DNA of 64,000 nt from JALQUL01 sp964556425 (GCA_964556425.1 CAZKWC010000010.1:1-64000); one strand, 5' to 3'; positions 24,814-33,191 are shown, counted from the first letter of the stretch. Program-made: numbers and translations. Notes: a model not told the origin generated them from the letters alone.

Positions 24814-25431
24814 ATGAAAAAGTTTTTTGTAGTCTTTCTTTTATGTTTGTTTAGCAGTTTTTCTAGCGCTCAAACCAATACGAATGCTGTAATTGAAGGG
24901 GTTCGTGTACCTAGCTCCATTCAATTAGCAGGAAGAAAACTACAGTTGAATGGCGCAGGTGTGCGATACAAAGCAGTTGTAAAAGTTTATGTTGCTGCTT
25001 TATATCTAGAACAACCTAGTACCAATCCCGAACAAATTTATAATACAAAAGGTAGTATGCAACTGGCATTAACTATGCTACGTAATATTAATTCAGCTGA
25101 ATTAGGCCGTTTATTTATTAAAGGCATGGAAGAAAACTGCACCAAAGAGGAGCAAACTCGATTAATTTCAGATTTTAGATATATGGGTGAACTATTTGCT
25201 CGGTTTAAAAATCTTGAAAAAGGTGAAACTTTAATCATCGAATGGCCAGCAAGTGGTGCAATGGCCGTCAGTGTTGATGGTTTTTATGATCAAACCCCTA
25301 TTAAAAATCCTGATTTTAAGAAAGCCTTGTTATCGATTTGGTTGGGAGAAAACCCGGCAGATTGGCAACTAAAGGCAATGTTATTAAATAATGGTCGGGT
25401 AAATAATAATAACCAAGGGCAAAACAGGTAA
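24814..25431 (+). CDS. Exported chalcone isomerase-like protein
   Basis: A 205-residue protein with a signal peptide cleaved after about residue 19 (FFVVFLLCLFSSFSSAQ), so it is periplasmic. The mature part matches the bacterial chalcone isomerase-like family (Chalcone_3): VPSSIQLAGRKLQLNGAGVR, KVYVAALYLEQ, LRNINSAELGRLFIKGMEEN and the C-terminal FKKALLSIWLGENPAD. Members lack flavonoid chemistry and may bind fatty acids or small hydrophobic ligands. It lies 30-150 bases before a second small exported protein. Confidence 0.82.
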   Translation: MKKFFVVFLLCLFSSFSSAQTNTNAVIEGVRVPSSIQLAGRKLQLNGAGVRYKAVVKVYVAALYLEQPSTNPEQIYNTKGSMQLALTMLRNINSAELGRLFIKGMEENCTKEEQTRLISDFRYMGELFARFKNLEKGETLIIEWPASGAMAVSVDGFYDQTPIKNPDFKKALLSIWLGENPADWQLKAMLLNNGRVNNNNQGQNR

Positions 25432-25578
25432 AATAGTAGTCTGCAAGCATTGTTCTAATGCTTGTATAGTTGCATCCTCCTATTGAAGCTGGCAAAGGCA
25501 CTCATTCTCATAAGTGCTCTCTACTTTGCTTTAGGTCATATGAGGTGCGCATTTTATTCACAGCACTTGGACAATACC

Positions 25579-25980
25579 ATGCAACGCTGGCATTCTCATA
25601 CTTCAACACATCACTTATTTTTTTATTGGCTTAGTTCCAAGTTAAAAAAAGCAAGCGTTTTTTTTGCGCTAGCGTTTTTGGCTTTATGCGCACCCATAAC
25701 GCAAGCCCAAGACAGCGCTAATAACGATACTCGCTACCACAGAGCAGCCAAATTTGGCAATATGGTCGTACAAAATAAAAACCAAGTCCTTATATACGAC
25801 AAAGTATTTAATTTTGCGCCAGCAGTTCGTATTTTTAGTGACAGACAAAGACTTATAAGACCAAGCTCTTTATTGGGTGAAAAAATGGCTGTCGCTTATA
25901 TAGTCGATAGACACAACGACATTAACCAGGTTTGGGTACTCACCCCAGAAGAAGTTCAATTGATTTCAAAGAAGAAATAA
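25579..25980 (+). CDS. Small exported protein of unknown function
   Basis: A conserved-looking protein with a signal-type hydrophobic stretch (KKASVFFALAFLALCAPITQAQD) and a mature domain of about 85 residues without cysteine (RYHRAAKFGNMVVQNKNQVL ... VWVLTPEEVQLI). I do not recognise the family. The start is uncertain: ATG 25579 leaves a 22-residue polar lead before the hydrophobic core, and ATG 25540 is possible. It lies upstream of miaB, separated by 235 bases. Confidence 0.65.
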   Translation: MQRWHSHTSTHHLFFYWLSSKLKKASVFFALAFLALCAPITQAQDSANNDTRYHRAAKFGNMVVQNKNQVLIYDKVFNFAPAVRIFSDRQRLIRPSSLLGEKMAVAYIVDRHNDINQVWVLTPEEVQLISKKK

Positions 25981-26215
25981 CACATCAGCTTTTTCAGTGA
26001 CGATCTTCATTTTTAATATTCTTAAAACAATGAAGCCTTATTTGTATCAGCTGTTTTTCGCATAAGCAATTCATACCCATGGCCAAATGACGAATCACTT
26101 ATTAGCCATTTTTTCTCGTATTTACCACTCTTTTAATTACCTTTTATTTTTACCTTTTGCATCCTACTCATACTAGATGCCTATTTTTAAAAAATTGACC
26201 CCACCACTACAGATC

Positions 26216-27550
26216 ATGACTAAAAAAGTATTTATTAAAACCTTCGGCTGCCAAATGAACGAATACGACTCAGACAAAATGTCTGACGTAATGGGTGCTG
26301 CTCAAGGTTATGTTCCTACCAACAATGTAGAAGAAGCCGATTTAATTTTATTTAACACCTGCTCGGTGCGTGAAAAAGCCCAAGAAAAAGTATTCTCCGA
26401 TTTAGGCCGTATCAAGCATTTAAAAAAGAAGGGTGTACAAATTGGGGTTGGTGGTTGTGTGGCCAGTCAAGAGGGTGCAGCCATTATTGAGCGTGCACCT
26501 TATGTCGATGTGGTGTTTGGTCCGCAAACTTTGCACCGCTTACCCCAGTTACTTGAGCAACGTATTACTTTGGGTCGCCCACAGGTCGATATTAGCTTCC
26601 CAGAAATTGAAAAGTTTGACCACTTGCCAGCCGCTAAAGTACAAGGTGGTACTGCCTTTGTGAGTATTATGGAAGGATGCTCTAAGTATTGCAGTTATTG
26701 CGTAGTGCCTTATACCCGTGGTGAAGAGGTTTCAAGGCCTTTTGAAGATGTATTGGTAGAAGTAGCTGGTTTGGCGGCACAAGGCGTAGTAGAGGTTAAT
26801 TTATTAGGTCAAAACGTCAACGCCTATCGTGCGCCATTGTCTAGCAGCTTGGGTAGCACAGGTCAAATTGCCGACTTTGCCACCTTGCTCGAGTATGTCG
26901 CTGAAATTCCAGGCATAGAACGTATTCGTTACACCACTAGTCATCCAAATGAGTTTACTCAGTCATTAATAGATGCCTATGACAAAATTCCACAATTAGC
27001 CAATCATTTGCATTTGCCTGTACAACACGGTAGCGACAAAATTTTAATGGCGATGAAGCGTGGTTATACCGCCTTAGAATACAAAAGCACGATTCGTAAA
27101 TTAAGAGCCATTCGCCCTAATTTATCAGTGAGTAGTGACTTTATTGTGGGCTTCCCAGGCGAGACCGATGATGACTTTAATCGCATGATGAAGTTAGTCG
27201 ATGACATTGGTTACGATACCTCGTTTAGCTTTATTTACAGCCCACGTCCTGGCACTCCAGCTGCTGCCCTTGAAGACACTACACCACATGAAGTTAAACT
27301 AGCTCGGTTACAAAAATTACAAGCCACCATTGATGCATCTGTCGAGCAAATTAGTGCTAGCCGTTTAGGCACTGTTCAACGTGTATTAGTAGAGGGACCC
27401 GCTCGCCGCACACCTAACGCTTTGTTTGGTAAATCAGAATGCAACCGTGCAGTCATATTCCCAGGCTCCCATGATTTAATTGGTAAGATGGTGAACGTGC
27501 ATATTAACGATGCACCTATGCGCCAATTAGGTGGGGTGGTGGTAGCTTAA
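26216..27550 (+). CDS. miaB: tRNA-2-methylthio-N6-dimethylallyladenosine synthase MiaB
   Basis: A radical-SAM methylthiotransferase that adds the 2-methylthio group to i6A37 of tRNAs reading UNN codons. The N-terminal UPF0004 domain carries the three cysteines of the auxiliary cluster (FGCQMNEYDSDKM, NTCSVREKAQEK, GGCVASQEG). The radical-SAM triad is CSKYCSYC. A C-terminal TRAM domain (VLVEGPARRTPNALFGKSE) binds tRNA. ATG 26216 gives the family-like N-terminus (MTKKVFIKTFGCQMNEYDSD); 13 more residues from 26177 look unrelated. A strong terminator follows. Confidence 0.96.
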   Translation: MTKKVFIKTFGCQMNEYDSDKMSDVMGAAQGYVPTNNVEEADLILFNTCSVREKAQEKVFSDLGRIKHLKKKGVQIGVGGCVASQEGAAIIERAPYVDVVFGPQTLHRLPQLLEQRITLGRPQVDISFPEIEKFDHLPAAKVQGGTAFVSIMEGCSKYCSYCVVPYTRGEEVSRPFEDVLVEVAGLAAQGVVEVNLLGQNVNAYRAPLSSSLGSTGQIADFATLLEYVAEIPGIERIRYTTSHPNEFTQSLIDAYDKIPQLANHLHLPVQHGSDKILMAMKRGYTALEYKSTIRKLRAIRPNLSVSSDFIVGFPGETDDDFNRMMKLVDDIGYDTSFSFIYSPRPGTPAAALEDTTPHEVKLARLQKLQATIDASVEQISASRLGTVQRVLVEGPARRTPNALFGKSECNRAVIFPGSHDLIGKMVNVHINDAPMRQLGGVVVA

Positions 27551-27570
27551 GCTTCTTCAATTTAAAATAA

Positions 27571-27606
27571 AAAAAGCCCAGTCTTAGTAATGAGACTGGG
27601 CTTTTT
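27571..27606. terminator. Bidirectional terminator between miaB and the esterase gene
   Basis: A perfect 14-bp stem (27571-27584 with 27593-27606) with A- and T-runs at its ends lies between two convergent genes and can stop both messages. Confidence 0.92.
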
Positions 27607-27619
27607 AAATTTTAAAAAT

Positions 27620-28300
27620 TTATTGGTTTTTTTCAGCCTCTGAGGCTTTTAAAACCTCTTCCCAATGGCGCTTAGGAATATGGCCTTTTAGACGCTCAAC
27701 AATAAGGTCTTGCATTTCGGTGCTAATACTGTGATCTAAAAACGGCAGTATGTCGGCAGTAATATCAGAGCCTTGTTTCACCAAATGTTCTGCCGCTGTT
27801 ACGCAATAGCCGTAATGAATCACAGAGTCCTCTTTGCCGTGTAAAAAATGCACGGTAATATCGGTTGATATAGGCCTAGGCAATTGGGCAAATCGGCCTG
27901 CTAAAGCAATCACCCGGCCTGCCAGAATTTTTTCTTGTTGGGTCGCCTCAAGTGCCATAATGGCGCCTTGAGAAAAGCCCACAATAGCAGTTGCTGTAGC
28001 TTCTACACCAGTGGTTTGTTGCCAATGCTCTATGCTGGCAATAAAATCAGGCATGGCATGGGCTACACGTTCAGGGCGGTTTTCTTCAGTAACGCCTCTC
28101 GCTCCAAACCATTGGTAGCCTGCACCCACTTCAGATAAGTGGGCCGCTTGTACACTCACAATAAAAGCATTGGGAAATTCTTGGGCTAAGCGCAGACCTA
28201 CCGGAGTCATATCAGCAGGAGAGGCACCATAGCCATGATAGAGCAACATTAATTGTTGGGCGGGGCCTTGAGGTTGCTGAATAATAATAGATGAAGACAT
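27620..28300 (-). CDS. ypfH: YpfH-type esterase/carboxylesterase
   Basis: A 226-residue alpha/beta hydrolase of the phospholipase/carboxylesterase family. The nucleophile elbow GFSQGA, the acid in HGKEDSVI and the histidine in FLDHSIS complete the catalytic triad, and LLYHGYGASPADM supplies the oxyanion region. This matches E. coli YpfH, an esterase with broad activity on short acyl esters. The physiological substrate is unknown. It is cytoplasmic (no signal peptide) and convergent with miaB. Confidence 0.88.
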   Translation of the reverse strand: MSSSIIIQQPQGPAQQLMLLYHGYGASPADMTPVGLRLAQEFPNAFIVSVQAAHLSEVGAGYQWFGARGVTEENRPERVAHAMPDFIASIEHWQQTTGVEATATAIVGFSQGAIMALEATQQEKILAGRVIALAGRFAQLPRPISTDITVHFLHGKEDSVIHYGYCVTAAEHLVKQGSDITADILPFLDHSISTEMQDLIVERLKGHIPKRHWEEVLKASEAEKNQ

Positions 28301-28460
28301 GACGTGAAATAAGAAAAAATAAAGTCAATTGTCCGCTAAAAACAGCTATATGCGCAATAACCCCTAAGCACAATCGTTTGATTAAATTAGGTATGCTTAC
28401 CACTCTTGAGGTTTATTATTTTGGTAAGACCTTCTACACTACCACTCACAAGTCATTATT

Positions 28461-29047
28461 ATGTCATTTCATCTCAAACCCTATAGGGCTTTGGTTATAG
28501 GAGCAAGTGGCACCATTGGTGGACAATGGGTAAAGCAATTGAAAAACCAAGCCAATTGCCAACATGTTGCTGTGCTGAGTCGCCAAACACATTCTTATTT
28601 TGATTTAAGCAATGAATCCAGTATTGAACAAGCAGTACAAGATATTGGACAAGAAGGCCCTTTTGATTGCATTATTGATGCGACAGGGGCTTTGATGGTG
28701 CCGCTGTCTAGTGCGCATGAGGACAACAGCAGCACTATTTTAAAAGGTCCTGAAAAAAACTTAAACGCCCTGAATAGCCCTCAGCTAATGATGGCGTTTA
28801 TGGTCAATACCATTGGTCCTGCTTTGTTATTAAAAAATCTAGCCCCCAGCCTAGCAAAAGGCCCTAGTGTTTATGCCAAGTTATCGGCAAGAGTGGGCAG
28901 CATTCAAGATAATCAAAAAGGGGGGTGGTATGGTTATCGTGCTTCTAAAGCGGCTTTTAATATGATGCTACAAACAGCAGCCATAGAGTTACAAAGAAAA
29001 AACCCAGAAATAAGGGTAGTGGCTCTGCAACCTGGCACAGTGGTATC
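28461..29047 (+). CDS. Short-chain dehydrogenase (3' end lost in scaffold gap)
   Basis: The N-terminal 195 residues of an SDR enzyme: dinucleotide loop GASGTIGG (residues 12-19), active-site serine in KLSARVGSI, the YRASK catalytic pair, and the PGTVV segment where the gap begins. About 40 C-terminal residues are missing. It looks like the SDR found next to DUF2805 and DUF393 genes in many proteobacteria, often near photolyase genes. Its substrate is unknown. The open frame that seems to run on across the Ns is accidental. Confidence 0.85.
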
Positions 29048-29147
29048 NNNNNNNNNNNNNNNNNNNNNNNNNNNNNNNNNNNNNNNNNNNNNNNNNNNNN
29101 NNNNNNNNNNNNNNNNNNNNNNNNNNNNNNNNNNNNNNNNNNNNNNN
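29048..29147. other. Scaffold gap (100 N) between two different genes
   Basis: The gap removes the end of the SDR gene and the start of the DUF2805 gene. The flanks share no overlap, so at least some hundred-odd bases are probably missing. Confidence 0.9.
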
Positions 29148-29435
29148 CAAGCTGCAAGGCCCAGCACTTACCGTCAGTTATCAACTGCCGATCAATCAAG
29201 GGTGATTGAAATGGCTTGGGAAGACCGTACACCATTTGAAGCCATTGCTTTTCAATTTGGCTTAAGCGAAGCTAAAGTCATTGAGTTAATGCGCAGCCAA
29301 TTAAAAACATCCTCTTTTAGAATGTGGCGTAAACGAGTAACAGGTCGTACTACCAAACATTTAAAAATAAGGCCAGAAGGTATGGCACAAGAGGCAAGGC
29401 ATACCGCACAACTTAATGTGGCTAAGCAAAAATAA
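29148..29435 (+). CDS. DUF2805/TIGR03643-family protein (5' end lost in gap)
   Basis: The visible 95 residues contain the whole family core: SRVIEMAWEDRTPFEAIAFQ, FGLSEAKVIELMR, and SSFRMWRKRVTGRTTKH. The function is unknown; the helical pattern suggests a small nucleic-acid-binding or sigma-like fold, but that is a guess. In other genomes it neighbours SDR, DUF393 and photolyase/cryptochrome genes. The start codon lies in the gap. DUF393 begins 6 bases after its stop. Confidence 0.82.
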   Translation, partial: QAARPSTYRQLSTADQSRVIEMAWEDRTPFEAIAFQFGLSEAKVIELMRSQLKTSSFRMWRKRVTGRTTKHLKIRPEGMAQEARHTAQLNVAKQK

Positions 29436-29441
29436 ATCATC

Positions 29442-29897
29442 ATGAATACCCCTGTTCAAGACCCTACACTAGCCACACCCCCTACAGAAACTCAAGTGGT
29501 TTGCTCACTTAATCCGCAGGTTTTGTATGACGGTTCATGCCCCTTATGCCGCAGAGAGATTGCTTTTTATCAACAACAAGAAGCAGCACAGCTAACACTA
29601 CAAGCGCATCAAAAAATACAGTGGGTAGATGTTTCAGGGCCAGCCGCTCCAATTCCAGCCTCTTACACCCAAGCGCAGTTAATGGCCAGGTTTCATGTAC
29701 AAAACCAGCAAGGGCAAGTTCTAAGCGGGGCGGCTGCTTTTGTCTATTTGTGGTCTTTATTACCCGGCTGGCGCTACCTCAGTTATGTGGCCAAAATACC
29801 AGGCATGCTTACACTTTTAGAATTAACGTATCGATTCTTTTTAAGATTCAGACCCTCTATTCAAGCATGGGTAAAATCTAAAGAAAAAACCAAATAA
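29442..29897 (+). CDS. DUF393 (DCC family) thiol-oxidoreductase-like protein
   Basis: A 151-residue protein with the DCC signature VLYDGSCPLCRREIAFYQ, whose CxxC pair resembles thioredoxin-like active sites, and the family stretch AAFVYLWSLLPGWRYLSYV. The specific role is unknown. It is coupled to the DUF2805 gene and meets a minus-strand exported protein gene head-on. Confidence 0.86.
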   Translation: MNTPVQDPTLATPPTETQVVCSLNPQVLYDGSCPLCRREIAFYQQQEAAQLTLQAHQKIQWVDVSGPAAPIPASYTQAQLMARFHVQNQQGQVLSGAAAFVYLWSLLPGWRYLSYVAKIPGMLTLLELTYRFFLRFRPSIQAWVKSKEKTK

Positions 29898-29904
29898 TGA
29901 GGTC

Positions 29905-30264
29905 TTATTCGGCCGGAATATAAAGTAAATTTTTACCACTTACCGCCCCCGACATTTGAACTCCCACAGAATGCACTGCCCCCTGGCTATCTTGAAAAAA
30001 CATAATATAGTCTTGCCCGGCCGCATTTAATTTTGTCTCTGGTAATACGCTTACTAAGCGCCAGTTTTTGGGTATTTTAAAAGTCTCGGTTTTAAAAGCT
30101 TTTTTGAGTAATGCATGACCTTGCGCATCGGCTTGATTAACCAATTTGGCAGGTTCTGCAATATAACTATCGGCAGCTGTTAAACCCTTCACCGTGCTTT
30201 GAGCATGGACGGAAGTGCTGAGTAAAATAGTCAAAATCCCGTATGTATATAAATGAATTTTCAT
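29905..30264 (-). CDS. Small exported protein of unknown function
   Basis: A 119-residue protein with a clear signal peptide (MKIHLYTYGILTILLSTSVHAQ, cleavage after HAQ). The mature part of about 97 residues has no cysteine and is probably a small beta-rich periplasmic domain (WRLVSVLPETKLNAAGQDYI, FFQDSQGAVHSVGVQMSG). I recognise no family. It converges on the DUF393 gene with 7 bases between stops. Confidence 0.65.
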   Translation of the reverse strand: MKIHLYTYGILTILLSTSVHAQSTVKGLTAADSYIAEPAKLVNQADAQGHALLKKAFKTETFKIPKNWRLVSVLPETKLNAAGQDYIMFFQDSQGAVHSVGVQMSGAVSGKNLLYIPAE

Positions 30265-30357
30265 GTTTTGTAAGAGTGGCTGTGAAGGTCTATTGAAAAA
30301 ATTGAAAAAAATAATGCTTTCGAGATTATTTTGAACGTCTCAAGCAGTAAAAAAATA

Positions 30358-30891
30358 TCAAGCTTCAGAGTGATCAAAAATGAGGCAGGTGGTGGTTGCA
30401 TGGGCATAGAGTTTTCCATCCGCACCCACAATGCGCCCCTCGGCCATAGCGACTTGCCGCCCACTTTGAATTACCTTACCCTCCGCTCGAACTAGTGGTA
30501 CTGTATCTGTGAGCGGACGAAGCATGTTAACTTTCAATTCAAGAGTAGTGTAGCCTCGACCTGCTGCTAAGGTGGTATGTACGGCACAACCCAAAGCGGA
30601 GTCCAGCAAAGTACAAAACCAACCTCCATGCACCGTTCCCAAGGGGTTGTAATGCCGCTGTTGAGGTCGTCCTTGAAAAACGGCTACACCAGGCTCCATG
30701 TGGACTGGAATAAAATCGAGCGAATCGCCAATAGGCGCGGGTGGCAACACCCCTGCAAATATCGCTTCAAAAACTTCCATTCCGGTCATGCCAAAGACCT
30801 GTCTCCTAGGTGCAACGCCAGGTGCTAACAAGCGAGCACGGACATTAAGCTCTTTTTCCTTCCAGTTGGCAAGTGTTTGATCAGGTGTCAT
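30358..30891 (-). CDS. PaaI-type hotdog-fold acyl-CoA thioesterase
   Basis: A 177-residue thioesterase of the 4HBT/PaaI group. The signature HYNPLGTVHGGWFCTLLDSALG includes the HGG motif and the catalytic acid, followed by YTTLELKVNMLRPLT and the VAMAEGRI strand. The substrate acyl group is unknown. ATG 30891 is preferred; earlier starts at 30945 and 30978 would run over the doubled operator and into marR. It is transcribed divergently from marR and is probably controlled by it. Base composition is less AT-rich than the surrounding genes. Confidence 0.85.
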   Translation of the reverse strand: MTPDQTLANWKEKELNVRARLLAPGVAPRRQVFGMTGMEVFEAIFAGVLPPAPIGDSLDFIPVHMEPGVAVFQGRPQQRHYNPLGTVHGGWFCTLLDSALGCAVHTTLAAGRGYTTLELKVNMLRPLTDTVPLVRAEGKVIQSGRQVAMAEGRIVGADGKLYAHATTTCLIFDHSEA

Positions 30892-30908
30892 AAAATCATC
30901 CAATTTAG

Positions 30909-30935
30909 TTGTATCTACAAAAGTTGTAGGTACAA
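30909..30935. promoter_or_regulatory. Doubled MarR-type operator
   Basis: Two copies of TTGTA-N2-TACAA (30909-30920 and 30924-30935) lie 15 bases apart centre to centre, between the thioesterase and marR starts. Small near-perfect palindromes like these are typical MarR sites. A TACAAT -10 box may overlap the second copy, only 8 bases before the marR ATG, which would make a nearly leaderless message. Confidence 0.7.
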
Positions 30936-30943
30936 TATATAAC

Positions 30944-31399
30944 ATGAAATCTACTTCCAAGCCAAGGGGCTGCACCAACTTAAAACTACGCCAACTCGGA
31001 CGTATGGTGACGCGCCACTACGACCACTACATGTCTGAGGTCGGTTTAAAAAATACGCAGTTTGCCTTGCTTTCGCACATCGTCAAGCTCGGGCCGATTC
31101 GCCCAAGCGACTTGGCTAAACGTATGCAAATGGATGCTTCCACTTTAACCCGTAATCTCCAACCAATGGTGGCTCAAGGCTGGCTGACAGTCGGTGCCGG
31201 TCAGGACGCTCGAAGTCGTCTGGTTGAGGCAAGCCCTGCCGGTCAAGCCATTCGTGCGCAAGGGCAGCTTGCTTGGAAAGCAGCCCAACTAGCGCTTAAC
31301 GAACGACTTGGCATAGAGCGCGTGTTGGCCTTGCACGACTTGCTTGATACCTGTATCACTTGCCTTGATGAGGAGACCAGCAATGCAAGCAAGCACTGA
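30944..31399 (+). CDS. MarR-family transcriptional regulator
   Basis: A 151-residue winged-helix repressor. The recognition region is PIRPSDLAKRMQMDASTLTRNLQPM and the wing VGAGQDARSRLVEAS. The N-terminal CTNLKLRQLGRMVTRHYDHY places Cys10 at a position seen in thiol-sensing MarR proteins, so it may respond to oxidants or electrophiles; that is inference. It starts 8 bases after a doubled palindrome and is divergent from the thioesterase. The OYE-type reductase downstream fits an electrophile-response unit such as NemR-NemA. Confidence 0.9.
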   Translation: MKSTSKPRGCTNLKLRQLGRMVTRHYDHYMSEVGLKNTQFALLSHIVKLGPIRPSDLAKRMQMDASTLTRNLQPMVAQGWLTVGAGQDARSRLVEASPAGQAIRAQGQLAWKAAQLALNERLGIERVLALHDLLDTCITCLDEETSNASKH

Positions 31400-31457
31400 G
31401 TCCCCAAAGCGGTTGACCAGCCAGTTGTTGTTATCGCTGTCAGGCAATGATGCATAA

Positions 31458-31568
31458 CTTACCTTTCCAAACAGCACTTTAATCATTTATAAAGATGCTG
31501 GACATGGCGCCCTATTTCAGTTTCCAAACGAATTTGTGGCCAGCACGCTTGAATTCCTTGAGGACTAA
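31458..31568 (+). pseudogene. Decayed C-terminus of an alpha/beta hydrolase
   Basis: Between marR and the OYE gene one plus frame reads LTFPNSTLIIYKDAGHGALF and continues QFPNEFVASTLEFLED before a stop. This is the typical last segment of an alpha/beta hydrolase, with the catalytic histidine in DAGHG. A TAA at 31455-31457 closes the frame just upstream, and no hydrolase body remains. It marks a lost gene in this small operon. Confidence 0.7.
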
Positions 31569-31662
31569 GGCAAGCCAACAGAAGGCCACCATCATGACAT
31601 CAGCAGATCATGCCCTACATTCTTTTTAAAACAGTTTCTCAATCTATTTCCCATACCCCACA

Positions 31663-32937
31663 ATGAACCAAAACAACTCTCAAACTACATACAGCGTCAA
31701 TCAAGCTTTAAATCAACCACTAAGCTTAGCTAATGGTGTAGTCTTGCGAAACCGACTGGCTAAATCTTCGATGAGCGAAGCGTTGGGGACTTATTCTAAT
31801 CATGCAACTCCAAAGCTAATCGAACTCTATCGACGTTGGGCTTCGAGCGGCATTGGATTGATGTTTACGGGCAATGTCATGATTGATCGACGTGCGCTGG
31901 GTGAACCTGGTAACGTTGTGATTGAAGATGAATCCGATTTACCAATCTTAAAACAATGGGCTAGCGCAGCGACCGACCAAGGCGCAGCACTTTGGGTTCA
32001 ACTCAACCATCCCGGCAAGCAGTCTCCCAAAGGCTTGAATGCTAGCAATATCTCACCATCTGCCATACCATTCAAAGATGATTTAGCAGCATTCTTTGAA
32101 ACTCCGCGCGAAGTCACTCCTGAAGAAATTATTGATATTGTTCACCGTTTTGGGCGCAGTGCGGCTATCTGCAAAAAAGCGGGTTTTAGCGGGGTGCAGA
32201 TTCATGGTGCCCACGGTTATTTGATCAGTCAATTCTTGTCGCCACATCACAATCGGCGATCCGATCAATGGGGCGGCAGTGCAGAGAATCGTCGACGCTT
32301 TGTCTTGGCGGTCTATGCTGAAATTCGCAAACAGGTAGGAGCAGATTTTCCGGTTGGTATCAAGCTCAATTCCGCTGATTTTCAGCGTGGTGGTTTCACC
32401 GAGGAAGAGTCGATGGCCACAATTGAGGCACTCGCAGATGCCGGTATTGATCTGATCGAGATCTCTGGAGGCACTTACGAGGCCCCCGCAATGAGCGGGG
32501 CCTTTCAGTATCCTCAAAAGGATTCAACGCTTGTGCGTGAGGCATATTTTCTAGAGTTCGCCGAGAAAGTACGCTCTGCAGTGAGTGTGCCTTTAATGGT
32601 GACTGGGGGTTTTCGCACAGTCGATGGTATGAATGCTGCATTGCAGTCAGGTGCACTTGATATGGTTGGGCTGGCGCGCCTATTGGCTATTGATCCCGAT
32701 GCTCCTATTGCATTGCTGCAAGGCAGAGACAGCCCGCACCGTGTGAGGCCTATCACGACGGGCATCAAGTCGGTGGATCGTATGGGCATTATGGAAGTCG
32801 TATGGTATACGGGGCAGCTCAAGCGTATTGCGCAAGGCGGCGACCCTAAGCCTAATGAAAGCGGTTTGATGGCTTTTATAAAGAGTCTTATTGGAAGTAT
32901 TTGGGGAACTAATCGCACAAAGCGTCTTCGGGTCTAG
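31663..32937 (+). CDS. Old yellow enzyme family NADH:flavin oxidoreductase
   Basis: A 424-residue FMN enzyme of the OYE/NemA/2-enoate reductase family. The TIM barrel carries VQLNHPGKQSPKG, the substrate-binding IHGAHGYLISQFLSPHHNRR (H181, H184, Y186), and the FMN-phosphate segment VTGGFRTVDGMNAALQSGALDMVGLARLL. There is no iron-sulfur C-terminal domain, so it is a single-domain reductase of activated alkenes or related electrophiles. About 35 C-terminal residues with a hydrophobic patch (FIKSLIGSIWG) are unusual for the family. It lies after marR and a dead hydrolase, with no clear ribosome site. Confidence 0.9.
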   Translation: MNQNNSQTTYSVNQALNQPLSLANGVVLRNRLAKSSMSEALGTYSNHATPKLIELYRRWASSGIGLMFTGNVMIDRRALGEPGNVVIEDESDLPILKQWASAATDQGAALWVQLNHPGKQSPKGLNASNISPSAIPFKDDLAAFFETPREVTPEEIIDIVHRFGRSAAICKKAGFSGVQIHGAHGYLISQFLSPHHNRRSDQWGGSAENRRRFVLAVYAEIRKQVGADFPVGIKLNSADFQRGGFTEEESMATIEALADAGIDLIEISGGTYEAPAMSGAFQYPQKDSTLVREAYFLEFAEKVRSAVSVPLMVTGGFRTVDGMNAALQSGALDMVGLARLLAIDPDAPIALLQGRDSPHRVRPITTGIKSVDRMGIMEVVWYTGQLKRIAQGGDPKPNESGLMAFIKSLIGSIWGTNRTKRLRV

Positions 32938-32949
32938 TCGCTCACCAAT

Positions 32950-32970
32950 AGCAATATAAACAATATTGCT
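32950..32970 (+). terminator. Hairpin after the OYE gene
   Basis: AGCAATAT (32950-32957) pairs with ATATTGCT (32963-32970), 12 bases after the stop. No T-run follows, so terminator activity is doubtful. Confidence 0.35.
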
Positions 32971-33080
32971 GTGCCTTGAGTTGAAAGAAATTAGCTATGC
33001 AACACAAATAGCCAAGGGTTGCACTGTGTGCCCTTGACTTACCACGACATGATGCACAGTCTCCTTGACATCAGCCAAAA

Positions 33081-33108
33081 AAAAGCACTTGTAATAACAA
33101 GTGCTTTT
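33081..33108. terminator. Terminator of the tRNA gene
   Basis: A perfect 12-bp stem (33081-33092 with 33097-33108) lies just past the tRNA 3' end and is followed on the minus strand by a run of T. It can also stop plus-strand transcription from the OYE gene. Confidence 0.9.
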
Positions 33109-33114
33109 AAAAAC

Positions 33115-33191
33115 TGGTGGCGCTTCACGGATTCGAACCGCGGACCTGTGGATTATGATTCCATCGCTCTAACCGACTGAGCTAAAGCGCC
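33115..33191 (-). tRNA. tRNA with anticodon CAT (tRNA-Met, possibly tRNA-Ile2)
   Basis: A complete 77-base cloverleaf on the minus strand: acceptor GGCGCTT/AAGCGCC, TA at positions 8-9, D-arm GCTC...GAGC, anticodon loop ATCATAA with CAT, T-arm with TTCGAAT, discriminator A and an encoded CCA end. The first anticodon-stem pair is A-C, a mismatch. CAT anticodons serve elongator methionine or, after lysidine modification, isoleucine; the sequence lacks initiator features (a normal G-C pair at 1-72). Methionine is the default call. Confidence 0.93.

Noticed and set aside
28461..29435. A single 324-residue SDR-DUF2805 fusion protein
   Set aside because: The join lies entirely within a 100-N gap, and the two sides match separate families.
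30265..33191. Attachment-site repeat of the tRNA 3' end on the far side of the marR-OYE island
   Set aside because: I looked for the TTCGAA...GCGCCACCA end in 30265-30360 and saw no copy, and there is no integrase gene.
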